Assembly: GCF_039769985.1 (NCBI RefSeq)
Contig: NZ_JBDNCH010000002.1
Span: forward strand, 310,001-374,000
DNA length: 64,000 nt
Direction: 5' to 3'
Source: Ponticoccus litoralis
Lineage (GTDB): Bacteria; Pseudomonadota; Alphaproteobacteria; Rhodobacterales; Rhodobacteraceae
Shown: one piece after another, positions 1-8,466 of the stretch
Layout: each line of letters begins with the position of its first letter
Numbering within the stretch: position 1 is the first letter of the stretch
The notes under the pieces: model-generated
Seen by the model: the letters and a program-made list of their open reading frames with translations, nothing else
What the model was told of the DNA's origin: nothing
The model's database searches: none
Made by a program: the position numbers and the translations under genes

Positions 1-2
1 AC

Positions 3-290
3 CGGATCACCGGCGCGGAATGGTTCGAAGCCAACGCCAACTTCCACGCCACGGTGGTGGGCTGGGCGCACAACCGCTTCCTGTCCGAGGCGATCGCTCG
101 GCAGAACAGCCTGCGCCGGATGACAGAAGTGGTGGAGTTCACCGAGCTGAGCGCCGACCGCATCCGCAAGGCGGCCCGCGATCACCTGGCGATCCTCGAT
201 GCGATCGAGGTCGGCGACACAGAGGCCGCCGCGCAGATCCTCGACCGCCACCTCAGCCGTGTGCCGGGCGAACCGGCAAGGCTGGACTAG
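3..290 (+). CDS. GntR-family regulator, C-terminal FCD domain (partial)
   Basis: The reading frame is open from the left edge, so the N-terminal winged helix lies outside the window. The visible 95 residues match the end of an FCD ligand-binding domain: an N-x-x-F-H segment (NANFHATVV), then the helical stretch with E-F-T-E-L and a late D-H-L-A-I-L-D-A-I plus H-L motif, which in this family supplies metal or ligand contacts. Its 3' end overlaps the convergent alpha/beta hydrolase gene by 38 bases. Inference: it is the local regulator of the adjacent uptake and catabolic operon, since FCD regulators usually sense a small organic acid and sit beside their targets. Confidence 0.8.
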   Translation, partial: RITGAEWFEANANFHATVVGWAHNRFLSEAIARQNSLRRMTEVVEFTELSADRIRKAARDHLAILDAIEVGDTEAAAQILDRHLSRVPGEPARLD

Positions 291-1104
291 TCGGCCAGCA
301 GACGGCTACGAAGAACGCGCGGACCGGCGGCTCCATCGCCTCGGCCACATGGCCGACGCCCGGCAGATCCTGCCGTTCCGGTGCGGCGCCGATCCCGCGC
401 AGCGCCGTTTCCAGGGCCGTCAACCGCGCGACCCGCGTCGCGCCGGCATCGTTTGCGCCATCCTCGCACCAGAAGTCCGAGCCCCGGCGGATCGTCATGC
501 CCCCGGCGGTGTCCTCTGCCCCGACCAGCAGCTGTACCGGGACCCGCGCGACCGCCCCGGGGTCGAAAGGCGCGCCCGTTGACGCCTCCATGTCGCCGGT
601 ACCGATCCACCAACCGCGCGGGTCCCCCGGCAGGGTCACCGTACCCGGCGCCGCGATGGAGATGCCGCGCAGACGGTCCGGGTGCCGCAGCAGGAAGCGA
701 TGTGCGAACTGCCCGCCGCCCGAGAATCCATACATCAGAACCTGCTCGGTCTGCAGGCGGAAGACCTGGCCCACTTCCTCGATCATGCCCAGCAGGACCT
801 CGTCATAGGCGATACCGGCATGGCGCATCAGCTTGTAATTGTTGAAGTCGTCCTCGCCGTTTATCCCGCAGGGAAAGAGCGGCGCCAGAAGTGCGCACTG
901 GTGTGCTTCGGCGAAGGCGGTGAAACGATCCCGCAGCGCCTGGGCATCGCGCTTGCTGTGGTGGATCAGCACCGCCAGCGGGTAGGTCCGGCTCGCCTCA
1001 GGGTCGTAGCTTTCGGGGACGTAGGTACAGTAATGGAACCGCGGATCGCAGCGGGCGGCGAACATGGCGCTGGCCGGCAGGCGGTAGAAGTTCATCCGGG
1101 CCAT
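253..1104 (-). CDS. alpha/beta hydrolase, PHB-depolymerase/esterase-like
   Basis: A 283-residue protein with an alpha/beta-hydrolase core. The nucleophile elbow reads GFSGGG (about residue 150), followed by the H-R-F-L-L-R-H-P-D-R-L-R-G segment typical of this fold. A late G-V-G-H-V segment offers the catalytic histidine. No signal peptide is visible, so it is probably cytosolic. Its start overlaps the stop of the N-formylglutamate-amidohydrolase-like gene, so it is the last gene of the minus-strand operon. Substrate unknown; ester or amide cleavage is inferred from fold and context. The final residues run into the convergent regulator gene, so the true stop could be affected by sequence error. 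Confidence 0.8.
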   Translation of the reverse strand: MARMNFYRLPASAMFAARCDPRFHYCTYVPESYDPEASRTYPLAVLIHHSKRDAQALRDRFTAFAEAHQCALLAPLFPCGINGEDDFNNYKLMRHAGIAYDEVLLGMIEEVGQVFRLQTEQVLMYGFSGGGQFAHRFLLRHPDRLRGISIAAPGTVTLPGDPRGWWIGTGDMEASTGAPFDPGAVARVPVQLLVGAEDTAGGMTIRRGSDFWCEDGANDAGATRVARLTALETALRGIGAAPERQDLPGVGHVAEAMEPPVRAFFVAVCWPTSPALPVRPAHG

Positions 1105-2001
1105 CAGGACACCTCCGCTTTCACGTAGTCGGCCACGCAGCCCACCATGCGGGTCATCGCGGCCTTGAAGGCCGGGTAGTCGGCACTGCGGTCGCGGGTC
1201 TCCTCATCCATGTACAGGCGGCGGTTGATCTCGAACTGAACGGAATGGCGACCGATAGCGGGGTTGGCATAGGCCTCGGTCAGCTCGGCGCCCTTGAAGG
1301 GCCTATTCATGGCCACGCTGAACCCCTCGCCTTCCAGGATCTCGCGCAGGAGCGCGGTGAACTCGGGCCCCGCCGAGGTGCCCAGCATGTCACCGATACA
1401 GATGTCGGCGCGGCTCGTGCCCGGCCCGTCCGAGGACATGGCATGGCCCGCGTCGGTCATCGAGTGGCAGTTGATGTGCCAGACCCGGCGGTACTGGGCA
1501 AAGGCCCCGTCGAGCAGTTGGCGCAGCGCGTCGTGGTAGGGCAGCCAGTAACGGCGGATGCGCGCCTCGGCCTCGGCCACCGTCAGCGGCGCGTCGTACA
1601 TCGGCGTCTCGCCCCAGGCCTTGCGCCAGATCAGACCCATGCCGCGCCGGGCGGTGTTGCTGTCGCGCGTGGGATGCGGCCAGGGGCCGGCAACCATCCG
1701 CTCGTCCATGTCCGACAGCGACCGGTTGGGGTCGAGGAAACTGCGCGGGAACAGCGCCGCCAGCAGTGGCGCGCCATGGTCGGGGGCGGCGGCGAAGATG
1801 TCGTCGACATGGGTGTCGTACCGAAATCCGCACCATGTCCGGGTCGACCGCCGGCTGGAAATCGGCGGGCAAATCGGTGCCGCTGTGCGGGCTGTCCAGC
1901 ACCAGCGGGATCAACGGCGCACGGGGCGCGGTCACGGTCAGCACATCGGCCACGGAGGCGGGCATTGGCACCAACGGCGCCACCGGCAGGTCCTGGGTCA
2001 T
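1104..2001 (-). CDS. N-formylglutamate amidohydrolase family protein (frameshifted)
   Basis: The N-terminal frame carries LVLDSPHSG and the C-terminal frame carries the WHINCHSM block followed by a run containing H-S-V-Q-F-E-I-N-R-R, all hallmarks of the N-formylglutamate amidohydrolase (HutG-type) family, a zinc-dependent amidase. The two halves lie in different frames and join near 1821, where reading across one extra base restores the expected D-T-H-V-D-D metal-site segment. Once joined, the length (about 298 residues) fits the family. It overlaps the upstream RraA-like gene by four bases. There is no histidine-utilisation gene nearby, so the substrate is probably another N-acyl amino acid or amide rather than formylglutamate. 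Confidence 0.8.
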
Positions 2002-2687
2002 TTCTTCGGGTCCTTCGGGTCTGTCAGGTCGGCGATCCGGGCGTTGACCCCAGTAATATCGCCAAGTCGTTCGCCCGCCGCGAGACGGTCCATGGTGCGG
2101 GCCACCCGGCCCTCGCGCGCCAGTCCGGCCTCTGCTTCGGCGGCGGCCTCGTCGGCGGGCATCACCACCACGCCGGAGGCATCGCCCAGCACGATGTCGC
2201 CCGGCAGCACGGGCACGCCACCACAGCTGACGGGTCGGTTCAGCGTGCCGCCCAGCTCCAGCCGCCGGGTGGTCAGCTGCGCGGGGCCGCGCGACCAGAC
2301 CGGCAGGCCCTCTGCCAGGATCTCGGCCAGGTCGGTCACGGGGCCGTCGATGACCACCCCCGCCGCGCCGGCCATCTTCGCCGCCCGCGCCACCGCGCCG
2401 CCCGGGCAGGCAAAACGGTCATCGCCCAGCCGGTCGACGATCAGCATGTCGCCGGGGCGCAGCAGGCTGACGGCATGGTGCATCAGGGTCGAACACATGG
2501 CCGGCAGCGCCAACGTCACCGCGACACCGGCGCAGGCGGGCTGACGCGGGTCGAGGGCGCGGATGCCCCTATCCACCATGCCCGTCAGGCGCACATGGCC
2601 CAGTGTGGCGGTTTCGATCTTCTCCAGCGCCGTCAGCAGGGACGGATCCGCCGAGGCGGGCATCGGGTCGATACGGTAGCGGCTCAT
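1998..2687 (-). CDS. RraA / HMG-aldolase family protein
   Basis: A 229-residue protein of the RraA-like family, which includes 4-hydroxy-4-methyl-2-oxoglutarate/oxaloacetate aldolases. Visible motifs are the V-T-L-A-L-P-A-M-C-S-T-L segment, G-D-M-L-I-V-D, A-A-G-V-V-I-D-G (phosphate/metal site region) and G-D-I-V-L-G-D-A-S-G-V. The start overlaps the creatininase-family gene by four bases. In this operon a pyruvate-releasing aldolase or a small-molecule decarboxylase is a better guess than RNase E inhibition, because every neighbour is a transport or hydrolase gene. The exact reaction cannot be assigned. Confidence 0.8.
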   Translation of the reverse strand: MSRYRIDPMPASADPSLLTALEKIETATLGHVRLTGMVDRGIRALDPRQPACAGVAVTLALPAMCSTLMHHAVSLLRPGDMLIVDRLGDDRFACPGGAVARAAKMAGAAGVVIDGPVTDLAEILAEGLPVWSRGPAQLTTRRLELGGTLNRPVSCGGVPVLPGDIVLGDASGVVVMPADEAAAEAEAGLAREGRVARTMDRLAAGERLGDITGVNARIADLTDPKDPKK

Positions 2688-3484
2688 GCGGGGTCCTTTC
2701 CCGTGGCCGGAGCGGCCCGGAGATGTGCGACCAGGGCCGAGAGGCGGGTCACAAGGTCCTCGGTGATCGCGGCGCCCGCCTCTGCCGTGGCCCGGCTGGC
2801 ATCACCGCCCAGCAGGCCGTCGGGCGCGATCTCTGCCGCGGTGACCGGCAGGTTCACCCGCAGCCCCTCGAAATCCGCGCCCGAGACACCGCGCAGCGGC
2901 AGGTCAAGAAGCTGCCCGCGCCGGTCCTGCGGGGGCACGTCCAGCGCCCGCGCCTCGCCCGGCAGCAGGTGCAGGGCAACCGAGGTGATCGGCTCGCCGC
3001 CATGGCCCTTCACCGGGGCCTCGCCGAAGTGATCCTTCAGCAGCGCGGCGGGAACCGAGGGCCAGAGATCGACCGAAGCCACCACCGCCCCCCGCTCTCG
3101 TCGCAGGGTCCGCGTGACCTGCGCAATCAGGGGCGCGTTGGTGGTATGGCCGTTGAGGATCAGCAGCCGGGTCAGCCCGTGATCGAGAAAGCTGGTCAGC
3201 ATGTCGGTCAACAGCGCGGTGAAGGTATCCGCCCGGATCTGCATTCCGCCCGGGTAGTCGCGGAAGAAATCCGCGTAGCCAAAGGGCAGCGCCGGGGCCA
3301 CCAGCGCCCCGCTGCGGCAGGCGATCCGTTCCGCCAGCGCTTCGGACAGGCGATAGTCGCCCATGGGCACATGCGGCCCCTGCCCTTCCTGCGAGCCGAG
3401 GGGCAACAGGATCACGGGGTTGTCGGCCAGCCGCCGCGCGGCCTCGGCCCGGGTCATGCGGGCCAGGTGCAAGGGGCCGCTCAT
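2684..3484 (-). CDS. creatininase-family amidohydrolase
   Basis: About 266 residues beginning at the ATG that overlaps the stop of the serine hydrolase gene. The family signature is clear: L-P-L-G-S-Q-E-G-Q-G-P-H-V-P-M-G-D (metal ligands E, H and D), L-I-L-N-G-H-T-T-N-A, and K-G-H-G-G-E-P-I-T-S. Creatininase-family enzymes are hexameric metal-dependent amidases that open cyclic amides or cleave formamides (creatininase, FAPy deformylase, mycofactocin MftE). No creatinase or sarcosine oxidase is adjacent, so creatinine is not a supported substrate. It probably cleaves an amide intermediate of the compound imported by the linked ABC transporter. Confidence 0.88.
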   Translation of the reverse strand: MSGPLHLARMTRAEAARRLADNPVILLPLGSQEGQGPHVPMGDYRLSEALAERIACRSGALVAPALPFGYADFFRDYPGGMQIRADTFTALLTDMLTSFLDHGLTRLLILNGHTTNAPLIAQVTRTLRRERGAVVASVDLWPSVPAALLKDHFGEAPVKGHGGEPITSVALHLLPGEARALDVPPQDRRGQLLDLPLRGVSGADFEGLRVNLPVTAAEIAPDGLLGGDASRATAEAGAAITEDLVTRLSALVAHLRAAPATGKDPA

Positions 3485-5028
3485 GTCGGGGTTTCCTCCG
3501 GTTGGGAACAGTCCCGGGTCACGCGGGTAGCACGCAGCAGAGGCAGTCGGCGGATCGAGGAATTGACGTTCACCTCCCGCTCCAGCCGCATCTCGCCGCT
3601 GCGAAGCCAGAGGCGCAGCGTATCGCGAAAGGCCGTCTCCACGAAGGCACAGTCGAGGGTCAGGCAGCTCCAGCCCTCGGCATCGGGCACCGACCAGGCG
3701 GCCCAGGCGGCGACCCGGGCGCCGGGCGCGTCGAACTCGTAGGCGTGATGCAGGGCGGCGCCGCTGAGGGTCGTCATCCCCTCCTGCCGATGGCCCAGCC
3801 CGGCGCACAGGTCGTGCCGACCGCGCGCATCCTCGATCCCGAGGCGCAATGTCAGGCCGTCCTGCGCCAGCCGGATGCCGGTGACCCGCTGGTCATTCTC
3901 CTGCACCAGATAGAGCCCCTGCCAGCCCTCGGGTGCGGCGCCCGGGTTGCCCGGCGGCGCCGGCATCAGGTCCAGCCCGGCAATCCGCGGCGCAAGTTCC
4001 GCCCCGCGCCACTGGCCGAGGGCGGGGCGCAGATCCTCCTGGATCATGCGCTTCAGCCGACTGTCCTCGTCCTCCATCCCGGCGGTCACCGCGATCACGG
4101 CGCGTTCATTGGGAAAGACAAAACAGTTTTGTCCGAAAAGCCCGTTGGCCGAGTAGCTGTCATTCGGTCCGCGCCACCACTGGAACCCGTAGCCCTCGCG
4201 GCGTTCGGCCTCTGCCCCGTCGTGGCTTTCACCGGGGCCCAGGTAGGCCTCGCCGGTCAGCACGCCCAGCGACACGTCGCGCAGCTGCATGCCCGTGGCC
4301 GCCCGAACCCAGTCGCGCGACAGGATCTGCCGTCCCTGCCAGCATCCGTCCTGCAGGTGCAGGATGCCCAGCGACAGCAGGTCGCGGCTGGTACACCACA
4401 GCCCGTTGCCACCGCTGTTGATCCCTTCCGGGCTGAGGTCCCAGCGGATGCCGGCTGTCAGGCCCAGAGGATCGAAAACCCGCCGCCGCAGCAGATCGTG
4501 GCAGCTCCGCCCGGTCACCTTCTGCACGATGGCCGACAGGACGTAGCTGCAGGCGCTGTCATAGACGAAGACCTCACCGGGCGCATGCACCAGCGGCCGA
4601 CGCAGGAAATCCGCGACCCAGCTCGTTTCCAGCTTGCGCCAGGCCCCGCCCGAGATGCCGTGCTCGTGGCCACTGGTCATGGTCAGCAGGTGGCGCAGGG
4701 TCATCGCCTCTATCCCCTCGGGAGCCACCGCGCGATGCTCAGGGAAGAAGTCGATCACCGGGGCGTCCAGGTTCAGCAGACCGTCGTCCCAGGCCAGCCC
4801 GACGGCCATGGCGGTAAAGCTCTTGGTGACCGAGTGCATCATGTGCAGCCGGTCGGGGCCGTAAGGGTCCCAATAGGCCTCCTGGATCAGGGCGCCGTCA
4901 TGCCACACCAGCAGGCTATGCACCTCCAACCCCTCGGCGGCGATCCGATCCAGCAGGCGCAGCAGCACCTCCGGATCGGTACCATGGGCCTCGGGCGCGC
5001 ATTTCGGCAGTCTATGCTGTCCACTCAT
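3481..5028 (-). CDS. serine hydrolase, beta-lactamase (class C/DD-peptidase) fold
   Basis: A 515-residue protein starting at an ATG overlapping the stop of the ATPase gene by four bases. The catalytic S-x-x-K is SVTK at residues 66-69, preceded by the H-M-M-H segment seen in EstB/6-aminohexanoate-hydrolase-type proteins. A Y-D-S-A-C-S-Y segment supplies the Y-x-S motif. No signal peptide is seen, so it should act in the cytosol on an imported compound. The extra C-terminal 150 residues form a separate beta-rich domain of unknown role. Family members include penicillin-binding-like esterases, D-aminopeptidases and oligo-amide (nylon oligomer) hydrolases, consistent with an amide substrate. Confidence 0.88.
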   Translation of the reverse strand: MSGQHRLPKCAPEAHGTDPEVLLRLLDRIAAEGLEVHSLLVWHDGALIQEAYWDPYGPDRLHMMHSVTKSFTAMAVGLAWDDGLLNLDAPVIDFFPEHRAVAPEGIEAMTLRHLLTMTSGHEHGISGGAWRKLETSWVADFLRRPLVHAPGEVFVYDSACSYVLSAIVQKVTGRSCHDLLRRRVFDPLGLTAGIRWDLSPEGINSGGNGLWCTSRDLLSLGILHLQDGCWQGRQILSRDWVRAATGMQLRDVSLGVLTGEAYLGPGESHDGAEAERREGYGFQWWRGPNDSYSANGLFGQNCFVFPNERAVIAVTAGMEDEDSRLKRMIQEDLRPALGQWRGAELAPRIAGLDLMPAPPGNPGAAPEGWQGLYLVQENDQRVTGIRLAQDGLTLRLGIEDARGRHDLCAGLGHRQEGMTTLSGAALHHAYEFDAPGARVAAWAAWSVPDAEGWSCLTLDCAFVETAFRDTLRLWLRSGEMRLEREVNVNSSIRRLPLLRATRVTRDCSQPEETPT

Positions 5029-6677
5029 GCGCCCGCCTCCGGCGCGGCGAACCGCCAGCTGAGCTCCACGCCCTCGCCACTGCGTTTCAGGGTCGGGATC
5101 GCCGAGAGCAGCGCGCGGGTATAGTCGCTCTCGGGCGCGTCGAAGATCCGGTTGCGCGGCCCCTCCTCCACGATCTCGCCGTCCCGCATGACGACCACAC
5201 GGTCTGCCAGCTGTTCGACCACGCCCAGGTCGTGGCTGATGAAGAGGCACGAGAAGCCGTGGCGTTGCTGCAGGTCCGCCAGCAGGTCCAGAACCTGCGC
5301 CCGTACCGTCACGTCGAGCGCGGACACCGCCTCGTCCGCGATAACGAAATCGGGCTCGGATATGATGGCGCGGGCGATGGCCACGCGTTGCCGCTGGCCG
5401 CCCGACATCTCGTGCGGCAGGCGGTCCAGGTGCTCCTCCTCCAGCCCCACCTCCGCCACGATACGGCGGATCCGCTCGTCCTTTTCCTGCGCGCCGATGT
5501 CCATGTGATAGAGGGCCTCGGCCAGCGCACGCCGGATGGTGAAGCGCGGATCGAGAGAGCCGAAGGGATCCTGGAAGATCATCTGGCAGTTCAGGCGGAA
5601 ATCCATCCACCCCTCGCTGCCCCGGGCGACCGGCTTGCCGCGAAACAGGATCTCGCCGCCACTATAGGGGATCAGGTGCGCCAGCGCGCGACCCAGTGTC
5701 GTCTTGCCGGAACCCGAGGCGCCGACCACCGCGACCACCTCGCCCCGCCGCACCGTCAGGCTGGCGCCTCTCAGGGCCAGCTTGCGATTGGCCCGCGACA
5801 GCAGCGCCCCGCGAGAGACATACTCGACCTTCAGGTCGCGCAGTTCCACCAGCGGCGTCTCGTCTTCGCCGAAGCTGCGCAGGGGCCCGCGTTCGGGCAT
5901 CGCCGCCAGTAGCTTGCGGGTGTAGTCATGGGCCGGCTGCGCCAGGATCCGGCGCGTCTCGCCCTGCTCCACCAGTTCGCCCTGCCGCATCACCATGACC
6001 CGTTCGCAGTAGCGGGCGACCATGGGAAGGTCGTGACTGATCAGGATCAGCGCCGTGCCGTTTTCGCGCGTCATCTCCACCATCAGTTCCAGCACCTCGC
6101 GCTGTACCAGCGCATCCAGCGCCGTCGTCGGTTCATCCGCAATCAGAAGCGCGGGTTTCAGCAGCATGGCCGAGGCCAGCATGATCCGTTGCCGCATCCC
6201 GCCCGAGAACTCGTGCGGGTAGTCGTTCAACCGGTCGGCGGGCGACGGGATGCCCACGCGCTCCATCATTTGCAGAATGCGGGCGCGCCGCCCCGCCGTG
6301 CCAAGCTTCGTGTGGCTCCGCAGCGGTTCGTCCAGCTGCCGCCCGATGGTCATCGACGGGTTGAGCGAGGTCATCGGTTCCTGAAAGACGATAGCCACGT
6401 CCTCCCCCCGCATCTTGCGTCGCTCCCGCGGGGACATCTGCGCGATGTCCCGACCGCGCAGGCGGATGGTGCCGCCGCGCCCGACGATGCCGCCGGGCTG
6501 CAAGCCGATGATGGCGCGGCCCAGCATGGTCTTGCCCGAGCCGGATTCCCCGACGAGTCCCACCATCTCACCCGGGCGGATGTCGAAACTGACGCCGCGC
6601 ACGATGCGGTTCTCGGGCAGGCTGGCGATCCCCAGTTCAAGCGCCTCGACGCTCAGAAATGTGTCTTGATCGGTCAT
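5025..6677 (-). CDS. oligopeptide-type ABC transporter, fused double ATPase (DppD-DppF type)
   Basis: About 550 residues with two complete ABC domains in one chain. The first has Walker A GESGSGKT, signature SGGMRQR and Walker B L-I-A-D-E-P. The second has GASGSGKT, SGGQRQR and F-V-I-A-D-E-A. Each is followed by the D-Y-T-R oligopeptide-ATPase tail. The start is the ATG at 6677, which shares one base with the TGA of the permease gene. It energises uptake by the two permeases encoded just upstream. In the second domain the Walker B glutamate context reads D-E-A-V-S-A-L-D, normal for DppF-like domains. Confidence 0.93.
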   Translation of the reverse strand: MTDQDTFLSVEALELGIASLPENRIVRGVSFDIRPGEMVGLVGESGSGKTMLGRAIIGLQPGGIVGRGGTIRLRGRDIAQMSPRERRKMRGEDVAIVFQEPMTSLNPSMTIGRQLDEPLRSHTKLGTAGRRARILQMMERVGIPSPADRLNDYPHEFSGGMRQRIMLASAMLLKPALLIADEPTTALDALVQREVLELMVEMTRENGTALILISHDLPMVARYCERVMVMRQGELVEQGETRRILAQPAHDYTRKLLAAMPERGPLRSFGEDETPLVELRDLKVEYVSRGALLSRANRKLALRGASLTVRRGEVVAVVGASGSGKTTLGRALAHLIPYSGGEILFRGKPVARGSEGWMDFRLNCQMIFQDPFGSLDPRFTIRRALAEALYHMDIGAQEKDERIRRIVAEVGLEEEHLDRLPHEMSGGQRQRVAIARAIISEPDFVIADEAVSALDVTVRAQVLDLLADLQQRHGFSCLFISHDLGVVEQLADRVVVMRDGEIVEEGPRNRIFDAPESDYTRALLSAIPTLKRSGEGVELSWRFAAPEAGA

Positions 6678-7492
6678 CACAGGCCTTTCATGCGCGGGTC
6701 GAAACGGTCGCGGACGTAGTCCCCGAAGAGGTTGATGCCGAGCAGGGTCAGCGCGATGCAGAGCCCCGGGAAAATCCCCAGCCAGGACGCCTGGGACATG
6801 TAGGGGCGTGCGCCGGCCAGCATGTTCCCCAGGTGGGCGCCGGCGGCGGCACGCCCAGGCCAAGGAAGGACAGCGCGCTTTCCGTCAGCAGGACCGAGCC
6901 GAACATCGACGTCGCGATGACGATCACCGGCGCCAGGCAGTTGGGGATCACGTGGGCCCGCAGGGTATAGCCGACAGGATGGCCCATCAGGCGCGAGGCC
7001 TCGATGAACTCCTGCTCCCGCAGGGACATGACCGCGCCGCGCACCACGCGGGTCACGGTGGGCATGTAGGCCAGCCCGAGGGCCGAGGATCACGCCCCAG
7101 ATGTTGGCGCCGAGGATCGACAGCAGCGCCAGCGCCAGCAGGATCGAGGGAAAGGCCAGCAGCGTGTCGGTCAGCAGCATGACGGCGCGGTCGATCCAGC
7201 CGCGCGCATAGCCCGAAAGCGCGCCCAGCACGATGCCGAAGGTCACCGCGAAACTGACGGTCAGCGCCGAAATGGTGACCGAGGTCCGCGCCGCCGCCAT
7301 TAGGCGGGACAGCACGTCACGCCCGTATTCGTCGGTGCCCAGCCAATGCGCCGCACTGGGCGCCTGAAGGCGCGCGCGCAGGTCCAGCGCCAGCGGATCA
7401 TAGGGCGTCCAGAGCCAGCCAAGCAGGGCGGAGAGAAGGAAGAAGGCGATCAGCAGACCGCCGAAATACTTGTTGGTACGGCCAAGGTTCAT
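6677..7492 (-). CDS. ABC transporter permease, DppC type (two frame breaks)
   Basis: Begins M-N-L-G-R-T-N-K at 7492 and ends D-P-R-M-K-G-L. The N-terminal cytosolic-helix segment, the L-G-T-D-E-Y-G-R-D-V-L-S-R motif and the E-A-S-R-L-M-G EAA loop are all present, but in two frames. One extra base near 7084 (L-A-L-G-L expected) and one missing base near 6826 (W-G-N-M-L expected) break the frame. Correcting both gives a normal DppC-length protein of about 271 residues. It overlaps dppB-like by four bases upstream and the ATPase gene by one base downstream. Both breaks fit the error pattern seen across the window. Confidence 0.87.
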   Translation of the reverse strand: MNLGRTNKYFGGLLIAFFLLSALLGWLWTPYDPLALDLRARLQAPSAAHWLGTDEYGRDVLSRLMAAARTSVTISALTVSFAVTFGIVLGALSGYARGWIDRAVMLLTDTLLAFPSILLALALLSILGANIWGVILGPRAGLHAHRDPRGARRGHVPAGAGVHRGLAPDGPSCRLYPAGPRDPQLPGAGDRHRDVDVRLGPADGKRAVLPWPGRAAAGAHLGNMLAGARPYMSQASWLGIFPGLCIALTLLGINLFGDYVRDRFDPRMKGL

Positions 7493-8433
7493 GTGGTCTT
7501 CACCCTCGGATCGAAGAGCGGATAGCAAAGGTCGACGATCAGGTTCACGACGACGTAGGTGACGGCAACAAACAGCAGGCAACCCTGCAGCACCGGGTAG
7601 TCCCGGCCATAGATCGACTCCACGATCAGCCGGCCCAGGCCCGGGATGGTGAAGACCGTCTCGACGACGGCCACGCCGCCCAGCAGGTTGCCCAGGATCA
7701 GCCCCAGCAGGGTCGAGGTCGGCCCGAAGGCATTGCGGAAGACGTGCCGGCGCAGCACCTGCCCCTCGGTCAGACCCTTGGCGCGGGCGTGGGTCACATA
7801 ATCCAGCCGCAGCACGTCGAGCGTCGAGGCCCGCGACATCCGCACCAGGATCCCGCATTCATGCAGCACCAGGACGGCGACCGGCATCACGAGGTAAAGC
7901 ACCCCTGCCCCGAAGTCCTCGAAGGGCGAGACATAGCCCAGCACCGGCAACCAGCCGAGGTTCAGGCCGAAGAGCAGCAGCAACATCAGCCCCATCCAGA
8001 AGGTCGGGATCGACATCAGCGCCGTGGCGCCCACGACCACACCCAGGTCGAAGGCCGAGTTCTGCCGCCAGGCCGCCAGCATGCCGAGCGGCACGGCCAG
8101 CACGGTGGCCAGCCCGACTGCCACCAGCACCAGCTGCGCGGTGATGGCAAAGCGTTGCAGCACCAGCGGCAACACCGCCTCGCCGGTGGTGATGGAGCGG
8201 CCCAGGTCGCCCTGGAACGCCCCTTGCAGCCACATCAGGAACTGGACCGCGATCGGGCGGTCCAGCCCCAGTTCTTGGCTCATGGCCGCGTAAGCCGCAT
8301 CGTCGACATTGTCGCCGAGCATCAGGCTTACGGGATCCCCGGGGATCAGCCGGATCAGCGTGAACACCGCCAGCGATACGAGGAAAAGGGTGGGTATCGC
8401 GGAGACGAGCCGCGACAGTACAAATCTGGTCAT
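7489..8433 (-). CDS. ABC transporter permease, DppB type
   Basis: A 314-residue integral membrane protein with the canonical DppB/OppB opening (R-F-V-L-S-R-L-V-S-A-I-P-T-L-F-L-V), the periplasmic P-G-D-P-V loop, about six membrane segments and the conserved E-T-V-F-T-I-P-G-L-G segment near the C-terminus. It partners the DppC-type permease to form the membrane channel of an oligopeptide/opine/nickel-class importer. It is 33 bases downstream of the binding-protein gene, a gap with no terminator that I can see. Confidence 0.93.
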   Translation of the reverse strand: MTRFVLSRLVSAIPTLFLVSLAVFTLIRLIPGDPVSLMLGDNVDDAAYAAMSQELGLDRPIAVQFLMWLQGAFQGDLGRSITTGEAVLPLVLQRFAITAQLVLVAVGLATVLAVPLGMLAAWRQNSAFDLGVVVGATALMSIPTFWMGLMLLLLFGLNLGWLPVLGYVSPFEDFGAGVLYLVMPVAVLVLHECGILVRMSRASTLDVLRLDYVTHARAKGLTEGQVLRRHVFRNAFGPTSTLLGLILGNLLGGVAVVETVFTIPGLGRLIVESIYGRDYPVLQGCLLFVAVTYVVVNLIVDLCYPLFDPRVKTT

Positions 8434-8466
8434 TTTGGTCCCCGGAGGTCCTGTCGGATCAGTCAG

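Noticed and set aside
3502..5124. A long plus-strand open frame antisense to the serine hydrolase
   Set aside because: Its composition is that expected of a shadow frame at high GC, with no domain similarity. Many such frames were discarded across the window for the same reason.
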